Shown: piece by piece, positions 1 to 7,665 of the stretch | Layout of the letters: each line of letters begins with the position of its first letter | Numbering within the stretch: position 1 is the first letter of the stretch | Source of the DNA: JABDIY01 sp963751955 | GTDB taxonomy: Bacteria; Actinomycetota; Acidimicrobiia; Acidimicrobiales; SZUA-35 | DNA length: 64,000 nucleotides | Assembly (NCBI GenBank): GCA_963751955.1 | Contig: CAVVWM010000009.1 | Location: 248,001 to 312,000, forward strand | Reading direction: 5' to 3' | Made by a program: the position numbers and the translations under genes | Notes under the pieces: generated by a model | Told to the model about the DNA's origin: nothing | The model's input: only the letters and a program-made list of their open reading frames with translations | Database searches by the model: none

Positions 1-431
1 CCGCCCCAGTTGTTGTACGCATTCCATGTGTTAGACGCGATGACGAGCACTGCGCGCTTGTTTCGAGACGAGGGTGTGGAGCCCGAACGTACGATGAACC
101 CGGCGTGGGAAGTGGAACGATCTTCCAGACCGCCGCTCGCGGTAAGGGTCACGAGATAAAAGCCCGACCTCCAGTCCGATCCGATCTCCACCGAGACCGA
201 TTCGGGCCATCGACATCCGTTGGCATCGGCGTCTTCGGGTGCCGGCGTGTGAACTCCGGGGACTGCCTCCCGTCGCCACACCTCAGACCGCTCGGCTCCC
301 CACCGTTCGATCACCACGTCGTACGAATCAGCCGAGGTCGAGACATGGAGGCCTACCGATTCGCCTGTCGCGCAACTGAGCCGACCGGCATATCCCTCGA
401 TTTGGTCATAGAACGTGACGTCGTCAGCCAT
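1..431 (-). CDS. N,N-dimethylformamidase beta-subunit-like protein, N-terminal part (runs off window)
   Basis: An open frame runs on the minus strand from ATG at 431 to the window edge with no stop (143 codons seen). The peptide begins MADDVTFYDQIEGYAGRLSC and has a beta-rich N-terminal domain. It then reads SGFYLVTLTASGG and, at the edge, VLVIASNTWNAYNNWGG. The last string resembles the start of the catalytic C-terminal domain of the N,N-dimethylformamidase large-subunit family, where a hydrophobic strand is followed by a TWxAYNxWGG motif. Many members are annotated only by that domain and their substrates are unknown, so amide hydrolysis is a family-level inference. Because the frame is open at the edge it is easily missed by ORF callers. 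The gene is divergent from the EAL gene. Confidence 0.6.
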   Translation of the reverse strand, partial: MADDVTFYDQIEGYAGRLSCATGESVGLHVSTSADSYDVVIERWGAERSEVWRREAVPGVHTPAPEDADANGCRWPESVSVEIGSDWRSGFYLVTLTASGGLEDRSTSHAGFIVRSGSTPSSRNKRAVLVIASNTWNAYNNWG

Positions 432-593
432 GGGCTGACGCTAGTTGCCCTCGGTTCGTTCGTCAGTTCTGCGCCGCCGGCCCTGTCGCGAAAGACCGGC
501 CGTATCGGCCCAGGGGTCGAAGTCCTCCTAGAGTGAGCAATCGACCGCGATGCGGATCGCGCGACGTGGAAAGTGAAATGAACGACACGCCCA

Positions 594-1754
594 GTGAGTG
601 CTTTCAGTCCTCCGGGTCAAGCTCATGTCCCTATCGGCCCGCAGAGCCCACCTGGCATCGCGCAATTCGCTACGGTTGGAGACATGGCTCTGGCTCACGC
701 ATCATTGAGAACCGCCTTGCCGCGCGGCACCGAAATGGCAGTGTTGATCGGTTCGACCGATGAAGCCCTTCAGGCCGAGGCTGAGGAGTTCGCAGCGTCG
801 TATGCCGAGGTCGTCGACGTCAGTTCGTCGGAGGTACGTCTCGCTGTCTATAACGCCGACGAATTCACGAGCGCAATGATCCGGGCCTTTCCTGATCGAC
901 TGCGCGACATCCGGTTGGCCTTCGCCCCCGCCGACCTGCCTGCGTCGCAATGGCATCGCTTCGCCCTGCTCGGCACAACCCTCTCCCGCCATGCCGCTCG
1001 ACTTGGCCTCACCGACGATCCCGACGCTGAACCTGAGCGGTACGAAGTCCGATTCCAACCGGTGGTTTCTCTCAAGAAGCGTTCCGCGGTTGGTTTCGAG
1101 GCGTTGGTACGCGGCGTTGGCCCCAATGGCGTGATCGACGCACATGAGCTCATCAAGACTGCAACGCGCTCTGGCCGGATGGGAGCATATGACCAACTGA
1201 TGCGAAACTTGAGCCTGCGGGCAGTGGATGCCGACTGGCTGGGCGAGGGTCTTCTGTTTCTCAATCTCGGCGCGCCCGGCGGGCAGTTCGACACCGAGGG
1301 GATTCATTCCTGTATCGATCAGGCCGAAGCTCTCGGCATTTCTGCAGACCAGGTTGTGTTCGAAGCGGTCGAATGGAATAGGTACAACGACGTAGGCGCA
1401 GCAGCTCGCCAGCTATCCGAAATTCGCAAGCGTGGTGTTCGAATTGCCGTCGACGACGTAGGGGACGGATTCGCCAGCCTGTCCGTTGTGGCTGAGTTCG
1501 AGCCGGACATCGTGAAGCTGAACGGCCGTCTCACCCGGACCGTCGCTGAGCCCGCGTCGGCTGCCGTTGTTGGCGCCGTGGTCGATATGGCACATCGAAT
1601 GGGTGCATGGGTCGTGGGCGAAAACGTGGAGACGTGGAATCAGCTTCGCGCTCTGCGCAAGCTCGGGGTCGACTGGGGTCAGGGCAACTTCCTGGGCGAA
1701 CCCACCGCTCCCCTTGCCGGCGCCCAGCTCCAGCACCCCGAGAAATCGCTCTAA
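594..1754 (+). CDS. EAL-domain protein (degenerate c-di-GMP phosphodiesterase-like)
   Basis: A 386-residue protein if the GTG at 594 is used. ATG at 684 (residue 31) is an alternative with a GGAG just upstream, and the first 30 residues look unstructured. The N-terminal ~130 residues match nothing I recognise. From about residue 150 an EAL domain is visible: FEALVRG (the EAL signature), LFLNLG, VFEAVE, IAVDDVGDGFASL (canonical DDFGTGYSSL), DIVKLNG with the lysine, then GENVETWNQL and WGQGNFLG. The metal and catalytic residues (E, N, E, DD, K, E, Q) look present, but the surrounding motifs are unusual, so either c-di-GMP hydrolysis or a binding-only role is possible. There is no GGDEF domain or membrane segment. 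Confidence 0.8.
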   Translation: MSAFSPPGQAHVPIGPQSPPGIAQFATVGDMALAHASLRTALPRGTEMAVLIGSTDEALQAEAEEFAASYAEVVDVSSSEVRLAVYNADEFTSAMIRAFPDRLRDIRLAFAPADLPASQWHRFALLGTTLSRHAARLGLTDDPDAEPERYEVRFQPVVSLKKRSAVGFEALVRGVGPNGVIDAHELIKTATRSGRMGAYDQLMRNLSLRAVDADWLGEGLLFLNLGAPGGQFDTEGIHSCIDQAEALGISADQVVFEAVEWNRYNDVGAAARQLSEIRKRGVRIAVDDVGDGFASLSVVAEFEPDIVKLNGRLTRTVAEPASAAVVGAVVDMAHRMGAWVVGENVETWNQLRALRKLGVDWGQGNFLGEPTAPLAGAQLQHPEKSL

Positions 1755-1762
1755 CCGGTCCT

Positions 1763-1785
1763 AAGGCGCTCGTGCCACGAGCCTT
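1763..1785 (+). terminator. Hairpin downstream of the EAL gene
   Basis: AAGG and CTCG on the left pair with CGAG and CCTT on the right around a short loop, beginning 8 nt after the EAL stop codon. No T-tract follows, so a terminator role is only suggested. Confidence 0.3.
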
Positions 1786-1883
1786 CCATCGTTAGTTGCG
1801 CGCAGAGAGCCCCAAGGCCCGCAAAGAGCCCCAAGACCATTGAGAACATGGACCGAAGAGGCCCACCACCGAAACGACCCGAA

Positions 1884-1944
1884 GGGCCGTGTCCATGAAA
1901 CGAGGGCCGCCAGGCCCGAGTGAGAACATGGACCGAAGAGGCCC
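1884..1944. repeat. 61-bp nested-palindrome unit, copy A
   Basis: Three nested complementary pairs are visible: GGGCC 1884-1888 with GGCCC 1940-1944, GTCCATG 1891-1897 with CATGGAC 1927-1933, and GGGCC 1904-1908 with GGCCC 1913-1917 around a GCCA loop. Confidence 0.8.
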
Positions 1945-2095
1945 ACAGGCGAAACGACCCGAAGGGCCGGCAGGCCATGAAACGAGCGCCAGCGAGTGAG
2001 AACATGGCCTCAAAGGCCCGAAGGCGAGTGGAGGCCAACAAGCAACAGGCGAGCGCGAAGGGCCCTGGAAGGAATCCGCTCCCGGGCGACCCGGA

Positions 2096-2156
2096 GGGCC
2101 GTGTCCATGAAACGAGGGCCGCCAGGCCCGAGTGAGAACATGGACCGAAGAGGCCC
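2096..2156. repeat. 61-bp nested-palindrome unit, copy B
   Basis: Same architecture as copy A: GGGCC 2096-2100 with GGCCC 2152-2156, GTCCATG 2103-2109 with CATGGAC 2139-2145, GGGCC 2116-2120 with GGCCC 2125-2129. It starts 212 bp after copy A. Confidence 0.8.
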
Positions 2157-2168
2157 GCAGGCGAGCGA

Positions 2169-2210
2169 GGAGGGCCCCCGGAGGGAATCAGGAGGGCCCC
2201 CGGAGGGAAT
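2169..2210. repeat. Tandem 22-bp repeat, first pair
   Basis: Two copies of ggagggcccccggagggaat (2169-2188 and 2191-2210), separated by the dinucleotide ca. Confidence 0.85.
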
Positions 2211-2264
2211 ACCGAGTGGCCTGCGAGGTACGAGCAGACACTCCCCGCTCCCGGGCGACCCGGA

Positions 2265-2325
2265 GGGCCGTGTCCATGAAACGAGGGCCGCCAGGCCCGA
2301 GTGAGAACATGGACCGAAGAGGCCC
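2265..2325. repeat. 61-bp nested-palindrome unit, copy C
   Basis: Same architecture: GGGCC 2265-2269 with GGCCC 2321-2325, GTCCATG 2272-2278 with CATGGAC 2308-2314, GGGCC 2285-2289 with GGCCC 2294-2298. It starts 169 bp after copy B and shares its flanks on both sides, which indicates a larger duplication. Confidence 0.8.
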
Positions 2326-2337
2326 GCAGGCGAGCGA

Positions 2338-2401
2338 GGAGGGCCCCCGGAGGGAATCAGGAGGGCCCCCGGAGGGAATAAGGAGGGCCCCCGGAGGGAA
2401 T
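2338..2401. repeat. Tandem 22-bp repeat, triplet
   Basis: Three copies of the same 20-mer (2338-2357, 2360-2379, 2382-2401) with 2-nt spacers. One more copy than the first pair, as expected of slippage or unequal exchange. Confidence 0.85.
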
Positions 2402-2404
2402 TAG

Positions 2405-2442
2405 GTGTCGGCAGGAGCGGGGCGACGCGCCCCCGCCGACAC
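2405..2442. other. Strong hairpin closing the repeat block
   Basis: GTGTCGGC (2405-2412) pairs perfectly with GCCGACAC (2435-2442). Inside it GGGGCG (2419-2424) pairs with CGCCCC (2428-2433) around an ACG loop. No T-run follows on either strand, so a simple intrinsic terminator is not obvious. It could be a structural end of the repeat element or a 3' processing or stability signal. Confidence 0.55.
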
Positions 2443-2465
2443 AGTCGTTTGTATCACGAGCGGAT

Positions 2466-2485
2466 CCGTTTTATTCACTAAACGG
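2466..2485. promoter_or_regulatory. Inverted repeat upstream of the aldehyde dehydrogenase gene
   Basis: CCGTTT (2466-2471) and AAACGG (2480-2485) form a perfect 6-bp inverted repeat with an 8-nt spacer, about 45 bp before the -10 box of the next gene. It is a candidate operator. A second, wider pair, ATCGCCC (2489-2495) and GGGCGAT (2524-2530), touches that -10 box. Confidence 0.3.
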
Positions 2486-2529
2486 GAGATCGCCCGTGTG
2501 AGCAATTCCCCTCGTCGCACGCTGGGCGA

Positions 2530-2535
2530 TACCGT
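2530..2535 (+). promoter_or_regulatory. -10 box (TACCGT) of a leaderless promoter
   Basis: TACCGT lies 6 nt before the GTG at 2542, and no Shine-Dalgarno is visible. This geometry places transcription initiation at or next to the start codon. Confidence 0.5.
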
Positions 2536-2541
2536 TTCGGC

Positions 2542-3966
2542 GTGCACTACATCGCAGGCCAGTGGGTGGAATCGGACAGAACCTTTGAGGTAATCAATCC
2601 GGCGACAGGAGATGTAATAGGTTCGGTTGCCGACGGAGGCGCAGATGAGGCCGCCGCTGCAGTGACCGCCGCAGACGCTGCATTCGAGTCCTGGGCGGCG
2701 ACGACTGCGTATGAACGTTCGGCTGTTCTCTATCGCTGTTGGGAGCTGGTGACCGAACGGTCTGACGATCTAGCACGGCTGATGACCTCTGAGCAGGGAA
2801 AACCACTGAAAGCAGCTCGCAACGAGGTCAAGTATGGTGCTGACTTCCTTCTGTGGTACGCCGAGGAAGCCAAGAGGATCTACGGCGAGACGATCCCCGC
2901 CCCTCGGCCAGACCAGCGATTCATGGTGATGCGACAACCGGTTGGCGTGTGCGCCGCCATCACACCGTGGAATTATCCCATCTCGATGCTCATGCGCAAG
3001 ATCGGCCCGGCGCTGGCAGCCGGCTGCACTGTGGTTCTCAAACCTGCAGAGCAGACCCCGCTGTGCGCCCAGGCGGTGTTCAAGATCTTCCACGATGCGG
3101 GTGTCCCCGCCGGTGTGGTGAATCTGGTCAACAGCAGCGAACCCGACGCGATCGGATCGGCATGGCTGGGAGATCCGAGGGTCCGAAAGCTCACGTTCAC
3201 CGGATCGACCGAGGTTGGAAAACTACTTGCGAGCAAAGCTGCGCCGACCATGAAGCGGGTCTCGATGGAGTTGGGGGGTCATGCGCCCTTCATCGTTTTC
3301 GATGACGCTGACCCGGTGCACGCTGCGAAGGGAGCCTCATTGGTGAAGTTCCTCAATACCGGCCAGGCCTGCATTAGCCCGAACCGAATCTACGTGCAGC
3401 GTTCAATCGCCGAACCCTTTCTCGAGACGTTGACCGAGCGAGTCAAGAAGATGAAAGCGGGTGATGGAACTGCAGCGGGAGTGTCGATTGGACCGCTGGT
3501 GGACGAGCCGAGCCTGACAAAGGTTGATCAGCAAGTGCAAGACGCCTTGGCCAAGGGCGCAGAGGTTCTGACTGGCGGTAGACGGCTCACTGACGATGAC
3601 CTGGATCGTGGCTTCTTCTATGCCCCTACAGTTCTGGCCGGGGTGACCTCGCAGATGACGATCCACACCGAAGAAACCTTCGGCCCGGTCGCGCCTGTGA
3701 TCGTATTCGATGACGAAGAGGACATTCTGGCCAAGGCGAACGACACCGCTTACGGCTTGGCGGCGTACCTGTACACCCGGGACATCGGTCGGGCTTGGCG
3801 AATCGCGGAGGGTCTTCGCTTCGGCATCATCGGGATCAACGACATCAATCCCACTGCGGCAGCTGCACCCTTCGGGGGGATCAAGGAGAGCGGTATTGGC
3901 CGCGAAGGCGGTCACGTGGGGCTGGACGAATATCTCGATACAAAGCTGGTGGGTTGGAGCGTGTGA
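2542..3966 (+). CDS. NAD(P)-dependent aldehyde dehydrogenase (succinate-semialdehyde dehydrogenase-like)
   Basis: A 474-residue class-3 aldehyde dehydrogenase that oxidises an aldehyde to its acid in the cytoplasm. Visible motifs: TPWNYP and VLKPAEQTP (cofactor site), FTGSTEVGKLL (Rossmann glycine turn), the general base Glu243 in ELGGHAP, the nucleophile Cys277 in NTGQACISPNR, and EETFGPVAP near the C-terminus. The Glu-Cys spacing of 34 matches the family. The overall sequence and the length resemble GabD-type succinate-semialdehyde dehydrogenases, but the substrate cannot be fixed from sequence alone. The GTG start has a leaderless -10 box. It converges with the kinase gene, 21 bp apart. 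Confidence 0.88.
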   Translation: MHYIAGQWVESDRTFEVINPATGDVIGSVADGGADEAAAAVTAADAAFESWAATTAYERSAVLYRCWELVTERSDDLARLMTSEQGKPLKAARNEVKYGADFLLWYAEEAKRIYGETIPAPRPDQRFMVMRQPVGVCAAITPWNYPISMLMRKIGPALAAGCTVVLKPAEQTPLCAQAVFKIFHDAGVPAGVVNLVNSSEPDAIGSAWLGDPRVRKLTFTGSTEVGKLLASKAAPTMKRVSMELGGHAPFIVFDDADPVHAAKGASLVKFLNTGQACISPNRIYVQRSIAEPFLETLTERVKKMKAGDGTAAGVSIGPLVDEPSLTKVDQQVQDALAKGAEVLTGGRRLTDDDLDRGFFYAPTVLAGVTSQMTIHTEETFGPVAPVIVFDDEEDILAKANDTAYGLAAYLYTRDIGRAWRIAEGLRFGIIGINDINPTAAAAPFGGIKESGIGREGGHVGLDEYLDTKLVGWSV

Positions 3967-3987
3967 TTCGAAAAGTCAGTTCGGGAC

Positions 3988-5007
3988 CTACTCGCTGACC
4001 CAAGACCGCGGGTCGACCCGGGCTTGGGTCATGTCCAGCTCGGTCAACGGAGTCAGCGGTCGGGGACCCACATGGCTGATCACTTCGGCTGCGGCGAGCG
4101 AACCCAAGCGCCCGCATTCACCGAGAGGGCGGCCCTGAGCCAACCCGAACAACACACCGGCTGCGTACTGGTCGCCAGCGCCGGTGGTATCGACGACCCT
4201 GCCGACCTCGTAGGCCGGGATCTTGATCTGTCGCCCGTGGTCGATGAGCATGGACCCCAGTGTTCCCATCGTGACACATCCGAGAGCGACGTCCTTGCCG
4301 AGATGCTCGAACGCCTCCTCTATGTGATCGGTCTCATAGAGGCGCAGAAGCTCGCTGCGGTTTGCGAAGAGGGTATCGACCGGACCAGCGACGAGTTCCA
4401 GGAACTCGGAGTGGTGGCGATCGACGCAAAAAGTGTCGGAGAGGCTGAGTGCCACCCGGTTGCCGGCATCGATTGCTGTGGTCATTGCGAATCGAATCGC
4501 TTTCTTGGCCGACTCGATATCCCACAGGTAACCCTCGCAGAACAGCAGCGTGGATGCTCTCACTAGCTCAGCATCAACATCGTCGGTTTCGAGCGAACCG
4601 GAGATCCCGAGGAAGGTGTTCATCGATCTCTGAGCGTCGGGCGTAACCAGAATGAGTGACCGAGCAGTGGGTGGACCGTTATCAGCACCTACAAGGTCGC
4701 AGGCGACGCCGACCGAGCGCATGTCGTGTGTGAAGACTTCACCCAGCTGATCCGAGTACACCTTCCCTATGAACGCAGCGTTTCCGCCGAAGGAGGCAAT
4801 CCCTGCCATCGAGTTGGCAACCGAACCGCCGCTGGCCTCGATTGCGGGGCCCATTGAGCGGTACAGCTGTTTGGCTCGACCTTCGTCGATCAGTGTCATC
4901 CCGCCTTTCTCGATGCTTTGGTCGTTCAGGAACTCGTCTTCGCATTGGGCGATCACGTCGACGATGGCGTTTCCGATTCCGAGGACATCGAAGTCAATAC
5001 CGGCCAT
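3988..5007 (-). CDS. PfkB-family adenosine kinase-like sugar/nucleoside kinase
   Basis: A 339-residue ribokinase-fold kinase that would transfer phosphate from ATP to a ribose or nucleoside hydroxyl. The N-terminal VLGIGNAIVDVIAQ strand and GGSVANSMAGIASFGG are the substrate-binding glycine region, and FIGKV follows. Near the C-terminus VVDTTGAGDQYAAGVLFGL is the PfkB signature 2, with the catalytic Asp in GAGD. Similarity to the adenosine-kinase-like subgroup (long insert, PLTPL-like ending) suggests purine salvage, but fructokinase or ribokinase activity is not excluded. ATG at 5007 is preceded by AGGA about 9 nt upstream. Confidence 0.85.
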   Translation of the reverse strand: MAGIDFDVLGIGNAIVDVIAQCEDEFLNDQSIEKGGMTLIDEGRAKQLYRSMGPAIEASGGSVANSMAGIASFGGNAAFIGKVYSDQLGEVFTHDMRSVGVACDLVGADNGPPTARSLILVTPDAQRSMNTFLGISGSLETDDVDAELVRASTLLFCEGYLWDIESAKKAIRFAMTTAIDAGNRVALSLSDTFCVDRHHSEFLELVAGPVDTLFANRSELLRLYETDHIEEAFEHLGKDVALGCVTMGTLGSMLIDHGRQIKIPAYEVGRVVDTTGAGDQYAAGVLFGLAQGRPLGECGRLGSLAAAEVISHVGPRPLTPLTELDMTQARVDPRSWVSE

Positions 5008-5096
5008 ATCAAGTTGTCCTGTGAGTGGGGGTCATTGGTATCTCCACAGATTTGATGTCTACGGGCTTGGAACGGTAGGAGACGGTACAGGACCGG

Positions 5097-5102
5097 TAGC
5101 CT
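5097..5102 (+). promoter_or_regulatory. -10 box (TAGCCT) of a leaderless promoter
   Basis: TAGCCT ends 7 nt before the GTG at 5110 of pepN. Confidence 0.45.
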
Positions 5103-5109
5103 CGCAGTC

Positions 5110-7656
5110 GTGTCTGAAGTTGAAACTGTTACAGATCCTCATCGCCTCCCGTGCTCTGTTACACCCCGAAACTACAAGCTGTTGATCGAACCCGACTTCG
5201 ATGCGGGGAGCTTTGGCGGCTCGGTGACGATCACTGCAGATGTACATGACAAGGTCGATTCGATGACACTGAACAGCGACGGATTGGCGATCTCGACCGT
5301 CACCGTCGACGATTCCCCGGCGCCGTTCAAGTTCGATCACACCCATGAACGTGTGACCATCGAAGCCTCCCCTGCTGGGGATACCACCTCGATTCACATT
5401 CAGTTCACGGGCACCTTCAACGAGCAATTGGTTGGTTTCTATCTGAGCCAGTTCAAGGATCTTGACGGCAACGATCGTGTCCTGGGCACCACACAGTTCG
5501 AGGCACCCCACGCCCGGAAAGCGTTCCCGTGCTGGGACGAGCCCTCTTACAAGGCGACATACGACATCTCTCTCCGTGTTCCTGCCGGCATGGAGTCGGT
5601 CTCCAACGCAGCTGAGATCGGCAGGGTCGAGCATCCCGACGGTGGCCACACCGCCCATTTCGCGACGACGATGGTGATGTCCACATATCTCGTTGCCTGG
5701 GTTATCGGGCCCCTCGAATTCAGCGAAACACGTGATGTGGACGGAGTGCCTCTGCGCATTGTCTCCAAGCCCGGAATGGCCACGATGACCGCGTACGCCC
5801 TCGACGCTGCCGAGTTTGCTCTCAGCTACTTCGCAGACTATTTCGGGGTTCCATACCCCGGGGACAAGGTTGATCTCATCGCTATCCCTGATTTCGCGTT
5901 CGGTGCGATGGAAAACCTCGGGTGCATCACCTTCCGCGAGGCGATCCTCATGATTGACCCGGCAGTCACCACCCAGGTCGAGAAGCAGCGCTCTGTGGAT
6001 GTGATCAACCACGAGCTTGCCCACATGTGGTTCGGAGACCTCGTGACCATGGGTTGGTGGGAAGGTATCTGGTTGAATGAGGCGTTCGCCACGTTCATGG
6101 AGATGAAGTGCACCGACGAGTACCGGCCGCAGTGGAACCGTTGGGCTGACTTCGGCCTATCTCGTAGCTCGGCGTTCACTACAGACGCCCTCGCGTCCAC
6201 CCGTCCCATCGAGTTCGATGTACGAACCCCCGAAGAATCGGAGGGGATGTTCGACATACTCACCTACGAAAAGGGCGCTGGGGTTGTGAGGATGCTGGAG
6301 CAGCATCTTGGGGAGGAGGCCTTCCGGCGGGGTCTACGGCTCTACATGGAAAAGCACGCCTACAAGAACACAGTCACAACCGATCTGTGGGACGCACTCG
6401 AGGAGGCCACGGGTACCCCCGTCCGTGAGATGATGGACGGCTGGATCTATCAGGGTGGTTTCCCACTCATCAAGGTGGCCTACTCCAACGGAATCGCCAC
6501 GCTCACCCAGACCCGTTGTCTGAGCACCGGAGGCGGCACCGAGGGAGAACCGCGTCGTTGGCAAGTGCCTCTTCGGTACAGGCTGATCGACGGAGAACAT
6601 AGATCGCTCAGCAAACTCGTCCTCGGTGATGAACCAGTCGATGTGGAGGTCCCTGCTGGCACTCACCTGGTTGTGAACGCCGACGGCGCCAGCTTCGTGC
6701 GCGTCAGTTACCCGCCCGAGATGCTCGAGGGATTGAGTTCGCTCGAGAACAACGAGTTGAACGAGGTGGAACGGTATGCGCTCATCGATGACACCTGGGG
6801 GTCCGTGCTGGCCGGAACAACGTCGACAACCACGTTCTTGACCTTGCTGGAGGCAATGGCTGCGGAAAGCTCGCGGTCGGTATGGCTGAGGATCATCTCA
6901 GGGCTGGACCGTCTCAGCAAACTGGTTGACCCCGAGGCACTTGATGGTTTCAAGTCCATTGCCCATGACATCCTGTCTCCCATGCTGGCCAACATCGGGC
7001 TGACCCCGGCCGAGGACGACACGCCAGGCAACCGTCAGTTGCGGGCCGACCTCGTCAAAGCGATGGGAACAATCGCCAAGGATCCCGATGTTCAGAATGA
7101 GTGCCAGCGAACCGTTTCGGTCGGTCGACGTAACGCAGAACTCGTCGATCCAGCGCTGATGTCGGCGGCGATCACCGTTGCTGCCACGGTTGGCGACCAA
7201 GCCGATTTTGATGACTACGTTCACGAGTATCGAACCAACACCAACCCCCAAGAGCAACTCCGCTACCTCTACGGACTCACTGCATTCCCAATCGACGATC
7301 TGGTGGCACAGTTTCGAGACATGGTGCTGAGTGGGGAGGTTCGATCACAGGACGCCCCTTTTGCACTGCGCATTGCGCTGACCAACCCGACATCGGGAAC
7401 CCACACGTGGGAATTCATCAAAGACAACTGGGATCGGCTCGGCGAGCTCTTTCCCAGTGCGGCGCTGAGCCGCATGCTCGAGGGCGTCACCTCCCTCGAC
7501 ACGGTTGAGCTCGTAGGCGATGTGGCCGCATTCATCGCCGAACATCCCCTTACCCAGGCAGAAAAGACGGTCGAGCAGATTCTGGAAAAGCATCGTGTCA
7601 ACGCGACGCTTCGAGAACGCGAATTACCCCGCTTGTCTGCGTTCGTGGCTAGCTGA
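5110..7656 (+). CDS. pepN: Aminopeptidase N (M1 family zinc metallopeptidase)
   Basis: An 848-residue cytoplasmic aminopeptidase that removes N-terminal residues from peptides. The N-terminal beta saddle domain is followed by the catalytic domain with the exopeptidase motif GAMEN at residues 265-269 and the zinc site HELAH at 301-305. The third ligand, Glu324, follows in NEAF with the exact HExxH-x18-E spacing. A C-terminal helical (ERAP1_C-like) domain fills residues ~500-848. Length and domain order match actinobacterial PepN. There is no signal peptide. The GTG start is supported by a -10 box just upstream. The metallophosphoesterase gene follows after 9 bp and may be co-transcribed. Confidence 0.95.
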   Translation: MSEVETVTDPHRLPCSVTPRNYKLLIEPDFDAGSFGGSVTITADVHDKVDSMTLNSDGLAISTVTVDDSPAPFKFDHTHERVTIEASPAGDTTSIHIQFTGTFNEQLVGFYLSQFKDLDGNDRVLGTTQFEAPHARKAFPCWDEPSYKATYDISLRVPAGMESVSNAAEIGRVEHPDGGHTAHFATTMVMSTYLVAWVIGPLEFSETRDVDGVPLRIVSKPGMATMTAYALDAAEFALSYFADYFGVPYPGDKVDLIAIPDFAFGAMENLGCITFREAILMIDPAVTTQVEKQRSVDVINHELAHMWFGDLVTMGWWEGIWLNEAFATFMEMKCTDEYRPQWNRWADFGLSRSSAFTTDALASTRPIEFDVRTPEESEGMFDILTYEKGAGVVRMLEQHLGEEAFRRGLRLYMEKHAYKNTVTTDLWDALEEATGTPVREMMDGWIYQGGFPLIKVAYSNGIATLTQTRCLSTGGGTEGEPRRWQVPLRYRLIDGEHRSLSKLVLGDEPVDVEVPAGTHLVVNADGASFVRVSYPPEMLEGLSSLENNELNEVERYALIDDTWGSVLAGTTSTTTFLTLLEAMAAESSRSVWLRIISGLDRLSKLVDPEALDGFKSIAHDILSPMLANIGLTPAEDDTPGNRQLRADLVKAMGTIAKDPDVQNECQRTVSVGRRNAELVDPALMSAAITVAATVGDQADFDDYVHEYRTNTNPQEQLRYLYGLTAFPIDDLVAQFRDMVLSGEVRSQDAPFALRIALTNPTSGTHTWEFIKDNWDRLGELFPSAALSRMLEGVTSLDTVELVGDVAAFIAEHPLTQAEKTVEQILEKHRVNATLRERELPRLSAFVAS

Positions 7657-7665
7657 GGTTCGGTT

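Larger units (their letters stand above)
1841..2404. repeat. Complex non-coding repeat block
   Basis: About 560 bp are built from reiterated modules: the string gagaacatggaccgaagagg, a 61-bp nested palindrome present three times, gcgagcgagg linkers, cgctcccgggcgacccggag (twice), and a 20-bp GC-rich unit present five times. Small ORFs cross the block in several frames on both strands, but they are translations of repeats and differ in frame between copies. Local G/C skew and base composition differ strongly from the flanking genes. I recognise no described element family. It lies between the EAL gene and the aldehyde dehydrogenase gene and ends at the hairpin at 2405-2442. Confidence 0.85.

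Noticed and set aside
2169..2401. CRISPR-like array from the 20-bp repeats
   Set aside because: Spacers are only 2 nt and there are no unique spacer sequences or cas genes; it is a simple tandem repeat.
1751..2404. Several 60-102 residue ORFs on both strands in the repeat block
   Set aside because: They are translations of repeated modules in different frames, with no conserved frame among copies and no start signals.
5059..6024. 321-residue minus-strand ORF antisense to pepN
   Set aside because: The pepN frame contains the zinc and GAMEN motifs; the antisense frame has none and lacks a plausible start.
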